64,000 nucleotides of DNA from Bog-473 sp963840435 (GCA_963840435.1 CAWIYY010000010.1:62001-126000); one strand, 5' to 3'; counted from the stretch's first letter, positions 18,521 to 28,333 are shown. Program-made: numbers and translations. The notes: generated by a model from the sequence alone, not told the origin.

Positions 18521-19447
18521 TCAGTCTGCCCGGGTCACGTCGGCCAGGAGGCGCTCGAGGTCCCGATGGCCGAAGGTGGCCTCGGCCCGCTCGTACTTCT
18601 CCATCCCCCAACTCCAGAAGTCGAAATCGATGGTGCTGGTCGCGTCCTGGATGGATGCCCACAGCGTCCAGCCGTATTGCGACATCACAGCCCACAGGCG
18701 GGCCCGGGCCAGGTGGCTCCGAGACGTCACCCCGTCGTAGGCCACAACAAGTTCCTCCAGTTGCTCTGGCCTCAGGTGACACTCGCTCCAGAGGTTGCCC
18801 AGCTCGAAGTACGGGTCGTTGTTGCCCGAATACTCGTAGTCGATGATCGACACCGTCTGGCCATCGTCGATGAAGTTCGCCGCCAGCAGGTCGTTGTTGC
18901 ACGGAACGGACGGCACCGGCTGGACGCCGAGAGCGGTCTGCATGCGGCTGACCGTCTCGGCGTGATCGTGGTAGCCGGCGGGCAGCCGGAAGCCCCCGCG
19001 CACGACCCGCCCGAGGTACTCAGGCTGGAGCTCGAACATGTCGAAGCGGTTGACGAACGGCTCGCCGGCGTGGAGCCGGCGGCAGGCCTCGGCCACCCGG
19101 GGCAGCATCCCGGGACGCTGCAGGTGGTCGTCGCTGACGGTCTCCCCCTCCAAGAAGCCGACAACCAGGATGCCGTCGTCGGGCAAGAACTCGACCACCG
19201 GCGCGCCGACGCCCGCCCTCGCCGCCCGGACGCTGTTCTCGTACTCGGCCCGGCGGTCGACGCCCAGCCCGTTGGCCGGGGACGGCGTCGAATGGCGCAC
19301 GACGAAAACCCCCGAGGGCGTCGTCACCTTGTAGTTCTTGTTGGTCAGACCCCCGGGCAGCGGCTCGACCAGGCGCGGACTCCCACGGAGGGCGCCGATG
19401 CGCTCGAGCAGAGCAGGGTCAAGGCCGGCGTCCTTGCCGGCGCTCAC
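18521..19447 (-). CDS. Choline/ethanolamine kinase-like phosphotransferase
   Basis: 308 aa from GTG 19447; the earlier in-frame start lies inside the permease gene. A Gly-rich N-lobe (LPGGLTNKNYKV) is followed by the kinase catalytic loop CNNDLLAANF (Asp186, Asn191) and the metal Asp203 in IIDYEYSG. Typical relatives have CHND; here the His is Asn184. Such kinases phosphorylate choline, ethanolamine or related amino alcohols. Placement between a permease and a methylamine-type dehydrogenase suggests uptake and processing of one quaternary or amino-alcohol compound (inference). Confidence 0.8.
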   Translation of the reverse strand: MSAGKDAGLDPALLERIGALRGSPRLVEPLPGGLTNKNYKVTTPSGVFVVRHSTPSPANGLGVDRRAEYENSVRAARAGVGAPVVEFLPDDGILVVGFLEGETVSDDHLQRPGMLPRVAEACRRLHAGEPFVNRFDMFELQPEYLGRVVRGGFRLPAGYHDHAETVSRMQTALGVQPVPSVPCNNDLLAANFIDDGQTVSIIDYEYSGNNDPYFELGNLWSECHLRPEQLEELVVAYDGVTSRSHLARARLWAVMSQYGWTLWASIQDATSTIDFDFWSWGMEKYERAEATFGHRDLERLLADVTRAD

Positions 19448-19469
19448 CGCGTGTGGCCGGCCTGATCGC

Positions 19470-21083
19470 TCAGGGCAGCGACGAGGCGGGCGTGTCGGGG
19501 CCGAGCAGGTCGATCGTCTCCAGCTCAATCGTGTGCTTCGGCCCGGTGAACCAATTCTTCACCGAGACGTGCCAGTAGATCCACAAGAAGATAAGGAACG
19601 CCGGGAAGACGAGGATCGTGTAGTTCACGTACTTGAAGGAGAACCCGTTGGTCCACGGCACGCCCAGGTTCGACGTCGGCATGAAGGCCATGAAGGTCAC
19701 CAGGACGATGTCGAGCAGGGCGATGACGGCGATCACCTTGTACTTGGCGCCGAGGTTCCAGTTGCCCGGCTCGAAGCGCGAGCCCATGCGGAGCCGGTGC
19801 CAGATCGGAATGGCGAAGCACCAGTAGAGGCCGATCACGCCGATGGAGACGACGGCGAAGAAGGCCACCGGTGAAGGGACACCGCCGATGTCCACCTTGA
19901 TGAGCGCAGGCAGGGTGAGGACGACCGAGACCCCGGCGACGAGCAGCACGCCGAAGAGCGGCACCCGGTTGCGGTTCAGCCTCGACCACAGCTGGTGGCC
20001 CGGCACGGCGCCGTCCCGGCTGAAGGCGAAGAGCATGCGGCTGCAGCTCGTCAGGCAGGCCATGGTGCAGAAGAGCTGGCCGATGGTGGAGATGAGGAGG
20101 ACCGTCCCGCCCCACTTCGAGGTGAGGGCCTGGGAGAAGATCAGGGCCACGCCGCCGCCGCCCTTGGTCACTGCACCCTCGTTCTGCACGGCGAAGAGGA
20201 AGGCCAGCAGCAGGAGCCAACCACCGATTGCGGAGTAGAGGATGGAGCGCCAGATGCCCTTGGCCGCCGAGTTGGCCGCCGAGTGCGTCTCCTCGGACAG
20301 GTGGGCCGAGGCGTCGTACCCAGTGATTGTGTACTGCGTCAGCAGGGCGCCGATGGGCAAGATCACGAAGATGAACCCGAACCCGCTCGTCCGACCTCCG
20401 AAGAATCCGGTGTTGTTGACGGTCGAGGTGAAGACCATGGACGCGCTGGCGTGGTGGTGGGGCAGGATGACCAGGATCAGGATGATGGCGAAGGCGCCGA
20501 GCACGTGCCACCAGACCGAGATGTTGTTGAAGATGGAGAGCAGGTGGCTCGAGAAGATGTTGATGATGGCCGCGATGGCCAGGACGGCGATGAAGTAGAG
20601 GAAGATCCGGTCGAGGTCCCCTGACGTGTAGCTCCCCGGGAACAGGAACCCGAGCGTGAGATCGAAGAAGGTGGCGCAGCCGTAGGCGACCGAGGCCACG
20701 ATGGCGAGCAGCCCGATCAGATTGAGCCAGCCGGTGTAGTACCCGGACTTGGCGCCTCCGAGCTTGGAGGCCCACCAGTAGATGCCGCCCGAGGTCGGAT
20801 AGGCGGACACCAGCTCGGACAGGCAGAGGCCGATGCAGAGCACGAGAGCGGCGAGAATCGGCCAGCCCCAGGCGATGGCTGCCGGTCCGCCGCCGTTCCA
20901 GCCGCTGCCGAAGGTGGTGAAGCACCCGGCCAGGATGGAGATGATGGAGAAGCTGATGGCGAAGTTGGAGAAGCTGGACCAGCTGCGGTTCAGCTCCTGC
21001 TTGTAACCGAGCCGGGCCAGAGTCTCTTCGTCCGCAGTCAACTTCGGCGGTTCGGAAACCTCCTCGACGACACCTTCAGCCAC
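19470..21083 (-). CDS. APC superfamily amino acid/amine permease
   Basis: 537 aa, about twelve membrane helices. The GTG at 21083 is chosen because AAAAGGGGG lies seven bases upstream and the codon use becomes normal there; the longer open frame overlaps the divergent kinase. It begins with ETLARLGYKQELNRSWSSFSNFAISFSIIS, the usual start of the GABA/choline-type permease subgroup, followed by SAYPTSGGIYWWASKLGG. It is upstream of the phosphotransferase and dehydrogenase on the same strand (22-base gap), so a three-gene transport and catabolism operon is likely. Its substrate is inferred to be an amine. Confidence 0.88.
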   Translation of the reverse strand: MAEGVVEEVSEPPKLTADEETLARLGYKQELNRSWSSFSNFAISFSIISILAGCFTTFGSGWNGGGPAAIAWGWPILAALVLCIGLCLSELVSAYPTSGGIYWWASKLGGAKSGYYTGWLNLIGLLAIVASVAYGCATFFDLTLGFLFPGSYTSGDLDRIFLYFIAVLAIAAIINIFSSHLLSIFNNISVWWHVLGAFAIILILVILPHHHASASMVFTSTVNNTGFFGGRTSGFGFIFVILPIGALLTQYTITGYDASAHLSEETHSAANSAAKGIWRSILYSAIGGWLLLLAFLFAVQNEGAVTKGGGGVALIFSQALTSKWGGTVLLISTIGQLFCTMACLTSCSRMLFAFSRDGAVPGHQLWSRLNRNRVPLFGVLLVAGVSVVLTLPALIKVDIGGVPSPVAFFAVVSIGVIGLYWCFAIPIWHRLRMGSRFEPGNWNLGAKYKVIAVIALLDIVLVTFMAFMPTSNLGVPWTNGFSFKYVNYTILVFPAFLIFLWIYWHVSVKNWFTGPKHTIELETIDLLGPDTPASSLP

Positions 21084-21303
21084 GTGCGGCCCCCTTTTGT
21101 TTCGGCGACCCCCCCGGGTCGCACCCGGTATTGCGGATACAGGGCGACGATAGCAAGGACCGCCGCAGCGTGACGGGATCGTGCACGGACGCGCCGGCAC
21201 CGGCCGGAGAGGGTCTCGGGTGCGGCCGATCGCGGCGAAATCCGTATCCCGCGGCACTCGCAGGTCGACGGATCGACGCCCCGCCCTGGCACAATGTGCC
21301 GCC

Positions 21304-22746
21304 ATGCGCGTCCTCGCACTCGACCAGGGGACCTCGGCGACAAAGGCGGTGGTCTTCGAGGAGGACGGCGCCATCCTGAGCTCGGTCGAGGTGGCCGTGA
21401 CTCCGCATGCCGTCGCCGGCGGTGGCGTCGAGCAGGACCCCGAGCAGCTGTGGGACTCGGTCTGCCGGGCCGGGCGGGAGGCGGTCGCCCGCGCCGGCGG
21501 CGGCGTGGCTGCGGTCGGCTTCGCCAACCAGGGCGAGACCGTGCTGGCCTGGGACAGGCGGACGGGCGGACCGCTCAGTGCCGCCGTCTCCTGGCAGGAT
21601 CGCCGGGCCGCTTCGGTCTGTGCCGACCTGGCGGACCATGCGGCGCGGTTGACCCGGATCACCGGCCTGCCCCTCGATCCCTACTTCGCGGCACCGAAGA
21701 TGACCTGGCTGCGGCGGCAGGGAACTCGCGACGGCGTCGTGACGACGAGCGACGCCTGGCTGGTGCACCGCCTCACCGGCGCCTACGTCACCGACGTCAC
21801 CACCGCGTCGAGAACCCTGCTGCTCGACCTGGGACGCCGCACCTGGTCCGAAGAGGCGTGCGCGCTCTTCGGCCTCAGCGTGTCGGAGCTTCCGGCGGTC
21901 GTCGGTTGCGCACAGGAGATCGGCCACACCGACGCCTTCGGTCCGACCCTGGCGCTCACGGGTCTGAGCGTGGACCAGCAGGCCGCGCTGATCGGCGAGC
22001 ACTGCCTCGAGCCGGGAGACTCGAAATGCACCTACGGCACGGGAGCCTTCCTCCTGGCCAACGCCGGACCGGACCCGTTCGTCTCTTCGGCCGGCCTGGC
22101 CGTCTCCGTGGCCTGGCAGGTCGGTGACACCGCGGCGTACTGCATCGACGGCCAGGTCTACGCCGCCGGCGCGGCAATCGCCTGGTTGGTGCGATGGGGA
22201 TTCCTGGCCCGGCCCGAGGACCTCGACGCGGTGGCCGGCTCGGTGCCCGACGCCGGCGGGGTCACGGTGGTACCCGCCCTCACCGGCCTCGGTGCGCCGT
22301 GGTGGCAACCCGACGCCCTGGCCAGCATCGAAGGGATCGGTCCGGCCACACAGCCCGCCCACGTGGTGCGGGCCACCGTGGAGGGCCTGGCCGCGCAGGT
22401 CGCCCTGCTGGCCCAGGCCGCGGCGACCGATCTCGGGCGGCCGCTGGCCCGGCTGCGGGTCGACGGCGGCTTGACCCGCTCGCGCCTGCTCATGCAGACC
22501 CAGGCCGACCTGCTCGGGATTCAAGTGGAAGTGGCCTCCTCGCCCCACGCCACGGCGGCCGGAGTGGGCGCACTGGCGCGTCTGGGGGCCGAACCCGGTC
22601 ACGCGCTCGAGGCCGTGCTCGGACGGGCCGAGACGCCGACGTGCTACGAACCGACGCTCCCTGTTGCCGAGGCGGCCGAGCGCCTCGCCCGCTTCGAGCG
22701 GGCGGTGGCGTTGCAGCTCGAGGGCGGGCGCGGCACGCCGTCGTGA
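21304..22746 (+). CDS. FGGY family carbohydrate kinase, glycerol kinase-like
   Basis: 480 aa. The N-terminal ATP-binding signature LALDQGTSATKAVVF and the second-domain segments (TGLSVDQQAALIGEH, CTYGTGAFLLAN, LRVDGGLTRSRLLMQTQADLLG) match glycerol kinases and allied FGGY enzymes. It is divergent from the APC permease and overlaps the next gene by four bases (GTGA), which encodes a glycerol-3-phosphate dehydrogenase-like flavoprotein. Glycerol or a related polyol is the likely substrate, but GlpK itself is not proven. Confidence 0.88.
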   Translation: MRVLALDQGTSATKAVVFEEDGAILSSVEVAVTPHAVAGGGVEQDPEQLWDSVCRAGREAVARAGGGVAAVGFANQGETVLAWDRRTGGPLSAAVSWQDRRAASVCADLADHAARLTRITGLPLDPYFAAPKMTWLRRQGTRDGVVTTSDAWLVHRLTGAYVTDVTTASRTLLLDLGRRTWSEEACALFGLSVSELPAVVGCAQEIGHTDAFGPTLALTGLSVDQQAALIGEHCLEPGDSKCTYGTGAFLLANAGPDPFVSSAGLAVSVAWQVGDTAAYCIDGQVYAAGAAIAWLVRWGFLARPEDLDAVAGSVPDAGGVTVVPALTGLGAPWWQPDALASIEGIGPATQPAHVVRATVEGLAAQVALLAQAAATDLGRPLARLRVDGGLTRSRLLMQTQADLLGIQVEVASSPHATAAGVGALARLGAEPGHALEAVLGRAETPTCYEPTLPVAEAAERLARFERAVALQLEGGRGTPS

Positions 22747-24126
22747 GCGACGCCCCTCCTTACGACGTCGCCATCATCGGTGCCGGGGTGGTCGGCACCG
22801 CCATCGGGCGGCAGCTGGCGCGCTACCGGCTGCGCACGGTGATCCTCGAGCGAGCGGTCGACGTCGGCACCGGCACCTCCAAGGCGAACACGGCGATTGT
22901 GCACACCGGCTTCGACACCGAACCCGGGAGCCTGGAGTCGGCGCTGGTCCGCCGGGGTCACCAGCTGCTCACCGCCTACGCGCGCGTCTCGGGCATCGCG
23001 CTCGAGGAAACGGGAGCCGTCCTGGTCGCCTGGGACGCGGACCAAGCGGCAAGGCTGGACGACGTGCTGGCCAAGGCACGGGCCAACGGGTACGAGCGGG
23101 CCGCCCGCCTCACGCTCGACGAACTGCGGCGGCGCGAGCCGCACCTCGGACCGGGCGCCACCGGGGCAGTCGCCATCCCGGACGAATGGATCATCTGCCC
23201 CTGGAGCACGAGCATCGCGTTCGCCACCGAAGCGGTCGGTGCCGGTGTCGAGCTGCGGCTGGGCACCGCGGTGACCGGCGTGACCCGTGATCTCGACGCG
23301 GGCTGCTGGCTCGTGCACACGTCCGACGGTCCGGTCAGGACCGACTGGGTCATCAACGCCGCCGGACTCTTCTCCGATCAGGTGAATCACTGGTTCGGCC
23401 ATCACGAGTTCACCATCGCACCGCGGCGGGGCCAGCTCATCGTGTTCGACAAGCTGGCCCGCCCGCTCGTGTCGTCGATTGTGCTGCCGGTGCCGACGCA
23501 ACGGACCAAGGGCGTCCTGGTGGCGCCCACCGTCTACGGCAACGTGCTGCTTGGTCCCACGGCCGAGGACATCGACGATCGGGAGGACACCGCGACGACG
23601 GCACTCGGCCTCGAAGGGCTCTTGGACGCGGGGCGCCACATTCTGCCCGAGCTGGTCAGCGACGAGGTCACGGCGACCTACGCCGGCGTGCGCGCCGCCA
23701 CCGAGCACCGGGACTACCAGATCGCGATCCACGAAGACGAGCGCTATGTCTGCGTCGGTGGGATCCGCTCGACCGGTCTGACGGCATCGCTCGCCATCGC
23801 GGAGCACGTCACCGGCCAGATGGGGGCGGCCGGTCTCTCGCTCACCGAAGCACAGGCCGAGCCGGTGATCCCCCGGATGCCCGAGCTCGGCGAGCACGGT
23901 GTGCGCGCCTTCGCCGACGCACGCAAGGTGCAGGACGATCCGGCCTACGGGCACATCGTGTGCTTCTGCGAGCGGGTCACCGAGGGTGAGGTCACCGATG
24001 CGCTCGGTGCGGCCGTCCCCGCGGTCGACCTCGGAGGGCATCCGCCGCCGTACCCGGGCCACCAACGGGCGCTGTCAAGGCTTCTTCTGCGGTGCGGCGC
24101 TGGCGGCCCGCGTGGCGTCGCGGTGA
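22743..24126 (+). CDS. GlpA-like FAD-dependent glycerol-3-phosphate dehydrogenase (apparent frameshift near 24034)
   Basis: GTG at 22743 overlaps the kinase stop. The FAD motif VAIIGAGVVGTAIGRQL opens the protein; the substrate domain has GTSKANTAIVHTGFD and the Bfd-like C-terminus starts with YGHIVCFCERVTEGEV. After AVPAVDL the frame is lost. The +1 frame continues with EGIRRRTRATNGRCQGFFCG, supplying the second pair of [2Fe-2S] cysteines, and stops at 24126, four bases before the next ATG. Removing one base in CTCGGAG restores a 460 aa protein. In E. coli, GlpA works with GlpB and GlpC on the anaerobic membrane; the next gene is GlpB-like, and no GlpC is seen. Confidence 0.82.
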
Positions 24127-24130
24127 GGGG

Positions 24131-25423
24131 ATGAGCCGCACCATCCTGGCGGTGGACGCGCTGGTAGTGGGAGCGGGTCCCGCCGGCCTGGCCGCAGCGG
24201 TGGCGCTCCGGTCGGGCGGCGCCGGGCGCGTCCTGGTCGTCGACCGGGAGGACGAGGCGGGCGGCATCCCCCGTCTCTGCGAGCACACCGGGTTCGGCCT
24301 GCGCGATCTGCGGCGGGTCCTCAGCGGTCCGGCCTACGCCCGCCGCTGGGTGCAGCGCGCCGTCTCGGCCGGGGTCGACATCCGGACCAGCTCCATGGTC
24401 ACGGGGTGGGCGGCAGCGGGCCGGGCCGAGGTCACGGGGCCCGGAGGTTTGCTCGAGATCCACGCCGGCGTGGTGGTCCTCGCCACCGGGGCCCGGGAGC
24501 GACCGAGGGCCGCTCGCTTGGTCCCCGGGACGCGGCCGGCGGGGGTCTTCACGACGGGACAGCTCCAGCAGTGGGTGCACCGCCAGCACCTGGCCGTGGG
24601 CAGGCGCGCCCTGATCGTGGGGGCCGAGCACGTGTCCTACTCGGCCGTCCTCACGCTCCGCGACGCCGGCGTCCACCCGGTGGCGCTCGTCACCGACCTC
24701 CCCGCCACCCAGACGTTCCGCGCCTTCGACGTCCTCACCCGGGCCGGCCTCCGGGTCCCCGTCTGGACGCAGACGTCGCTGGCCGGCATCGACGGCAAGG
24801 AGCGGGTGGAGCGGGTACTGCTGCGCGGGCCCGGTGGCGACGAACGAACCGTGGCCGTCGATGCCGTCGTGTTCACAGGCGACTTCGTCCCGGACAACGA
24901 GCTGGCCCGCCAGGCCGGCCTCGTGATCGACCCGGGCACCGGTGGTCCGGCGTGTGACGCCGACGGCCGCACCACGGCGGAGGGGGTCTTCGCGGCGGGC
25001 AACATGGTGCACCCGGCCGAGACGGCGGACGTGGCGGCGACGCGTGCCCGCAGCGTGGGCGACGCCGCGGCACGCTGGTTGGGGGGCGGTGGCGCGGCAG
25101 CCGCACCCGTGCAGGCCCGCGTGCGCGTGGTTGCTCCCTTGCTCTGGGTGGTCCCGAACCTGACCGGAGCGCACCCGGACAACGGCGAGCCGACACTGAT
25201 CAGGTCGCGAACGTTTCTCGACCGCCCGCGTCTCGAACTCGTCCAAGACGGTCGGGCGGTGGCCTCCTACGGCCTGCGACGCATGATCCCGAACCGCTCG
25301 CAGGCCATCCCGTCGGACTGGCAGCGACACCTGCGTTCGGGCGAGGACGTGTCGATCTCGGTCTCGGTGCCCGAATCGACGGTGCTCACATCTGGGCGAG
25401 GATCTTCGCCTTCTGGTCGTTGA
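24131..25423 (+). CDS. FAD/NAD(P)-dependent oxidoreductase (GlpB-associated type)
   Basis: 430 aa, ATG at 24131 behind GAGGGG. Rossmann FAD motif VVGAGPAGLAAAVALRSGG, then EDEAGGIPRLCEHTGFG, a mid-protein ATGARERPR, and a second nucleotide-binding fold around GRRALIVGAEHVSYSAV. A DGRTTAEGVFAAGNMV segment ends the FAD domain, as in pyridine-nucleotide disulfide reductases. It probably supplies or accepts electrons for the preceding dehydrogenase. The 3' end overlaps the convergent SHOCT gene by 38 bases. Confidence 0.82.
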   Translation: MSRTILAVDALVVGAGPAGLAAAVALRSGGAGRVLVVDREDEAGGIPRLCEHTGFGLRDLRRVLSGPAYARRWVQRAVSAGVDIRTSSMVTGWAAAGRAEVTGPGGLLEIHAGVVVLATGARERPRAARLVPGTRPAGVFTTGQLQQWVHRQHLAVGRRALIVGAEHVSYSAVLTLRDAGVHPVALVTDLPATQTFRAFDVLTRAGLRVPVWTQTSLAGIDGKERVERVLLRGPGGDERTVAVDAVVFTGDFVPDNELARQAGLVIDPGTGGPACDADGRTTAEGVFAAGNMVHPAETADVAATRARSVGDAAARWLGGGGAAAAPVQARVRVVAPLLWVVPNLTGAHPDNGEPTLIRSRTFLDRPRLELVQDGRAVASYGLRRMIPNRSQAIPSDWQRHLRSGEDVSISVSVPESTVLTSGRGSSPSGR

Positions 25424-25688
25424 ACTCGGCCTCGGTCAGGATCCCCTGGTCCTTCAGCTGGGCCAGCTCCTTGAGCTTGTCGATCATGTCGTCGCCGCCC
25501 GCCGCCGGAGCGGCCTCTTGGGGAGCCGGGGCCTGCTGCTCGTAGGCCTGCTGCTGGGCCGCCGCGTCCCGCTCGGCGTACTTCTGCTGCTGGTGGCGGT
25601 TCACCCCGCCGGCAACGACACTGGCTGTACCGGCGATCACTGCCGTGCGCCCAACTGTCCGGAGCACCGGACGTCGTCTCAATGGCAT
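25386..25688 (-). CDS. SHOCT domain small protein
   Basis: 100 aa, ATG preceded by AGGAG. A basic start and short hydrophobic stretch (GRTAVIAGTASVVAGG) are followed by a Gln/Ala-rich linker. The C-terminal SHOCT motif is DKLKELAQLKDQGILTEAEF followed by NDQKAKIL. SHOCT motifs are about 30 aa long and often sit on membrane or stress proteins; function is unknown. First of three small minus-strand genes. Confidence 0.8.
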   Translation of the reverse strand: MPLRRRPVLRTVGRTAVIAGTASVVAGGVNRHQQQKYAERDAAAQQQAYEQQAPAPQEAAPAAGGDDMIDKLKELAQLKDQGILTEAEFNDQKAKILAQM

Positions 25689-25742
25689 GACTTTCTCCTA
25701 CCTCTCGGATCTCTCGACTCTGTCGTCTCTCTCGAGACTCTC

Positions 25743-26171
25743 TCAGGTGGTGAGTGCCTCGGCCAGCTCGGCCATGGCTGCTTCGACCAGTTCCCGAGGC
25801 ACCCGGGCACTCTCGATGACGACACCGCCTGCCTCCTGTACCGCCTCGACGAAGGTGCGGGCCCAGGTGTCCTCCCACACGATGATGAGGGCGGAGTTGC
25901 CCTCGGGCAGCCCGGCCGCCACGTGCTCCAGGTCCTCGGGGCCGACCAGCCCACCCACGTCGCCGTCCAGGTCGTTGAACCCGGCCAGCTCCTCGAGCTG
26001 ATCGAACTCGAGGCTGATGGTGTTGCCCTCGTCGTCCTTGCCCACGAAGACCAGGTCGAGGATGCTCACCGTCCCGTTCGAGACGAGCCGGGCCACCTCG
26101 GGGGCAATGTTCCCGCTGAAGTGGTTCCCGGGGAATGCGATCACGGTGTAGCTCACGGGTCCCATCGGCAT
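25743..26171 (-). CDS. DUF6325 family protein
   Basis: 142 aa, ATG at 26171 with GAGGAG seven bases upstream. Starts GPVSYTVIAFPGNHFSGNIAPEVARLV, then ILDLVFVGKD, characteristic of DUF6325 (DUF1269-like). A central Asp/Glu/Gly-rich segment, then ALIIVWEDTWARTFVEAVQ and a helix rich in Ala/Glu. It is regularly found beside SHOCT proteins, as here on both sides. Role unknown, perhaps envelope or stress-linked. Confidence 0.78.
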   Translation of the reverse strand: MPMGPVSYTVIAFPGNHFSGNIAPEVARLVSNGTVSILDLVFVGKDDEGNTISLEFDQLEELAGFNDLDGDVGGLVGPEDLEHVAAGLPEGNSALIIVWEDTWARTFVEAVQEAGGVVIESARVPRELVEAAMAELAEALTT

Positions 26172-26258
26172 GGTGGTGCTCCTCTGCTTGTCGTCGTGCT
26201 GGTTGTGGTCGTACTGCGTGTCGTCGAACTGCTTGGGCGCGTGTGACGCGAGCCGAGC

Positions 26259-26660
26259 TCAGCTGGCCAGGATCTTGGCCTTCTGCGCCTCGAACTCGGC
26301 GTCGGTCAGCACGCCCTGGGTCTTGAGGTCGGCCAGCTTCGAGAGCTGCGACGCGGTGTCGGCACCGGGCGTCCCGGCGGCCTGGCGTACATACGAATCG
26401 AACGCCTTCTGCTGCTGGGCCGCGGCATCGGCCGCCCGCTCGTGCATGCTGCCGCCCCGGGCGATCAGGTACACGAAGACGCCGAGGAACGGAAGGATGA
26501 TGATGAAGATCACCCAGAGCGCCTTGGCCACACCGCCCATGTCATGGCTCCGGAAGATGTCCATGAAGACCATGATCAACAGCCAGATCCAGATGATGAA
26601 GAGGAAGAAGTACAGCATCGTCAGGAAGGCGTCGAGGACGGGATAGCTCGAGGCAAGCAT
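26259..26660 (-). CDS. PLDc_N-SHOCT membrane protein
   Basis: 133 aa from ATG 26660, with AAGGAG seven bases upstream. Two membrane helices of the PLDc_N type (FFLFIIWIWLLIMVFMDIF; ALWVIFIIILPFLGVFVYLIA) flank the RSHDMGGVAK loop. A charged linker and a C-terminal SHOCT motif (LADLKTQGVLTDAEFEAQK) follow. It is very similar to the protein at 39771-40175, indicating a duplication. Likely inner-membrane, function unknown. Confidence 0.85.
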   Translation of the reverse strand: MLASSYPVLDAFLTMLYFFLFIIWIWLLIMVFMDIFRSHDMGGVAKALWVIFIIILPFLGVFVYLIARGGSMHERAADAAAQQQKAFDSYVRQAAGTPGADTASQLSKLADLKTQGVLTDAEFEAQKAKILAS

Positions 26661-26872
26661 CAAGAAGCTCCTTGTGTCATACGGGGTGCCCGGGATTCAG
26701 CACCGTGGGTGTGACCATATCGACTACAGCGCCGCCGCGCTTCGCCGAGTCGTCGAAATGTCACGTTTCGCACAACTGGAACGGCGGCGGCCAGGATTGG
26801 CCGGGGGACGATGCCGAGCCGGAGTCGGGCGCGGCCGACCGTCCCCAGGGCCCACCCAGCGTCCTCGGTGTC

Positions 26873-28333
26873 TCAGATCCCTTCCTCTGCGTGGAGCCGC
26901 CCCGAGCGGCACGCCTTGGCGAAGGCTTCGTAGTCGCGCTCGTTCTGATCGGCGTAGCGCTCGGCGAAGCGGCTCAGCGCCTTCTCGAAGGACGGGTTGT
27001 TCCCGAGGTAGGAGGCGATGGCGATGCGGTCGCCCGAGCGGGCGTGCGCCCGGGCCAGCGCGTTGGCGCACATGGCGCCGTAGGCCGCCATGCCGGCCGG
27101 GATGGCGTCCTCGATGTCCACCGAACCCTTCCAGTCCTGGAGCTGGCGCAGGTAGTAGTCCCGGCTCACCCCGTCGATGCCGTCGGTGCGCTGCCAACCC
27201 AAGAAGATGTCGCTGGTGGCCTGCATGAGCCGCTGTCCGGCCACGACCCGTGAGCCGTGGTTAAGGTACGCGCTCTTCTTGGTGAAGCGCTCGAGCACCG
27301 AGGCCTCCGCCTCCTTGGCCTGGAGGAAGAGGACGTCCTCGGGCCGCGGACCCTGGAGCAGGGCGATCCAGCAGCGGGTGCCCACGCTGCCCACTCCGAC
27401 GACCTTGCGGGCGATCTGCATGACCTGGAACTGCTCGAGCAGGTGCTTGCGGTCGCTCGGCAGCGAGGCCCGGTACTTGCGCAGCAGCTCGTGGAACTTC
27501 TCGGCCGCAAACTCGCTCTCGAGGCCGGGGAAGAGCTCCTCGATCGGGACGATCAGCGGCGGATCCCTGATGATGCGGCGCTGGCCGTCGACCACGGTCG
27601 TCAGCTTGTCGAGCGCCCGGATGCTGTCCTTGGTGTGCGCCTTGGCCACCACCTTGTCGACCGTGTTCGCCATGTGCTGCACGTCCTTGGCCTTGTTCTG
27701 CTGGGCCGCTTCCTTGAGCATGGCCAGGCCCGTCTCGACCTGGATGTGCGAGTACCACACGTCGAGATTCGTCTGCGCGGCCATCGCCCGCATGCTCTGC
27801 CGGTAGGCGAGCCCGAGGGCCACGATGGCCTCGGTGCGCACGCTCTTGGTGAAGCCCCGCACGCGCCCCGCCACCACCATGCTGGCGGCCAGCCGCTTCA
27901 CGTCCCATTCCCAGGGGCCGGGCAGCGTCTCGTCGAAGTCGTTGCAGTCGAAGACGAGCTCGCGCTCGGGCGAGCCGAACACGCCGAAGTTGGAGAGGTG
28001 GGCGTCGCCGCAGATCTGGGCGTTGAGCCCCGAGCGGGGCGTCTCCGAGAGGTCCGAGGCCATGATCAGGGCGGCGCCCCGGAAGAAGGTGAAGGGCGAG
28101 ACCACCATGCGCCCGTAACGAATAGGGACCAGCTCGGGCACCCGGGTCAGGCCCTGTTCCTCGAGCAGCGCCACCGGGTCGGGGCGGTCCGGGCGGGGCT
28201 TGAAGTCGGCGTGGCTCTCCCGGGGCGCCGCGTCCCGGCACTGCTTCCCCCTGGCCTTGCTCTCGTCCTCGCTCAGGTGGCTCACCACCCGCGCGGCGGC
28301 CGTGTCCGTTTCGGTCGCGTCCACGACGGTCAT
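26873..28333 (-). CDS. DUF2252 family protein
   Basis: 486 aa, ATG at 28333 with GAGGAGG upstream. DUF2252 hallmarks: PIRYGRMVVSPFTFFRGAA, then CGDAHLSNFGVFGSPERELVF with DCNDFDETLPGPWEWDVKRL. The GDAHLSNFG and NDFD segments resemble the catalytic and metal loops of aminoglycoside-phosphotransferase-like kinases, so a kinase-like fold is likely (inference). It is divergent from a membrane protein gene. No substrate is known. Confidence 0.88.
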   Translation of the reverse strand: MTVVDATETDTAAARVVSHLSEDESKARGKQCRDAAPRESHADFKPRPDRPDPVALLEEQGLTRVPELVPIRYGRMVVSPFTFFRGAALIMASDLSETPRSGLNAQICGDAHLSNFGVFGSPERELVFDCNDFDETLPGPWEWDVKRLAASMVVAGRVRGFTKSVRTEAIVALGLAYRQSMRAMAAQTNLDVWYSHIQVETGLAMLKEAAQQNKAKDVQHMANTVDKVVAKAHTKDSIRALDKLTTVVDGQRRIIRDPPLIVPIEELFPGLESEFAAEKFHELLRKYRASLPSDRKHLLEQFQVMQIARKVVGVGSVGTRCWIALLQGPRPEDVLFLQAKEAEASVLERFTKKSAYLNHGSRVVAGQRLMQATSDIFLGWQRTDGIDGVSRDYYLRQLQDWKGSVDIEDAIPAGMAAYGAMCANALARAHARSGDRIAIASYLGNNPSFEKALSRFAERYADQNERDYEAFAKACRSGRLHAEEGI

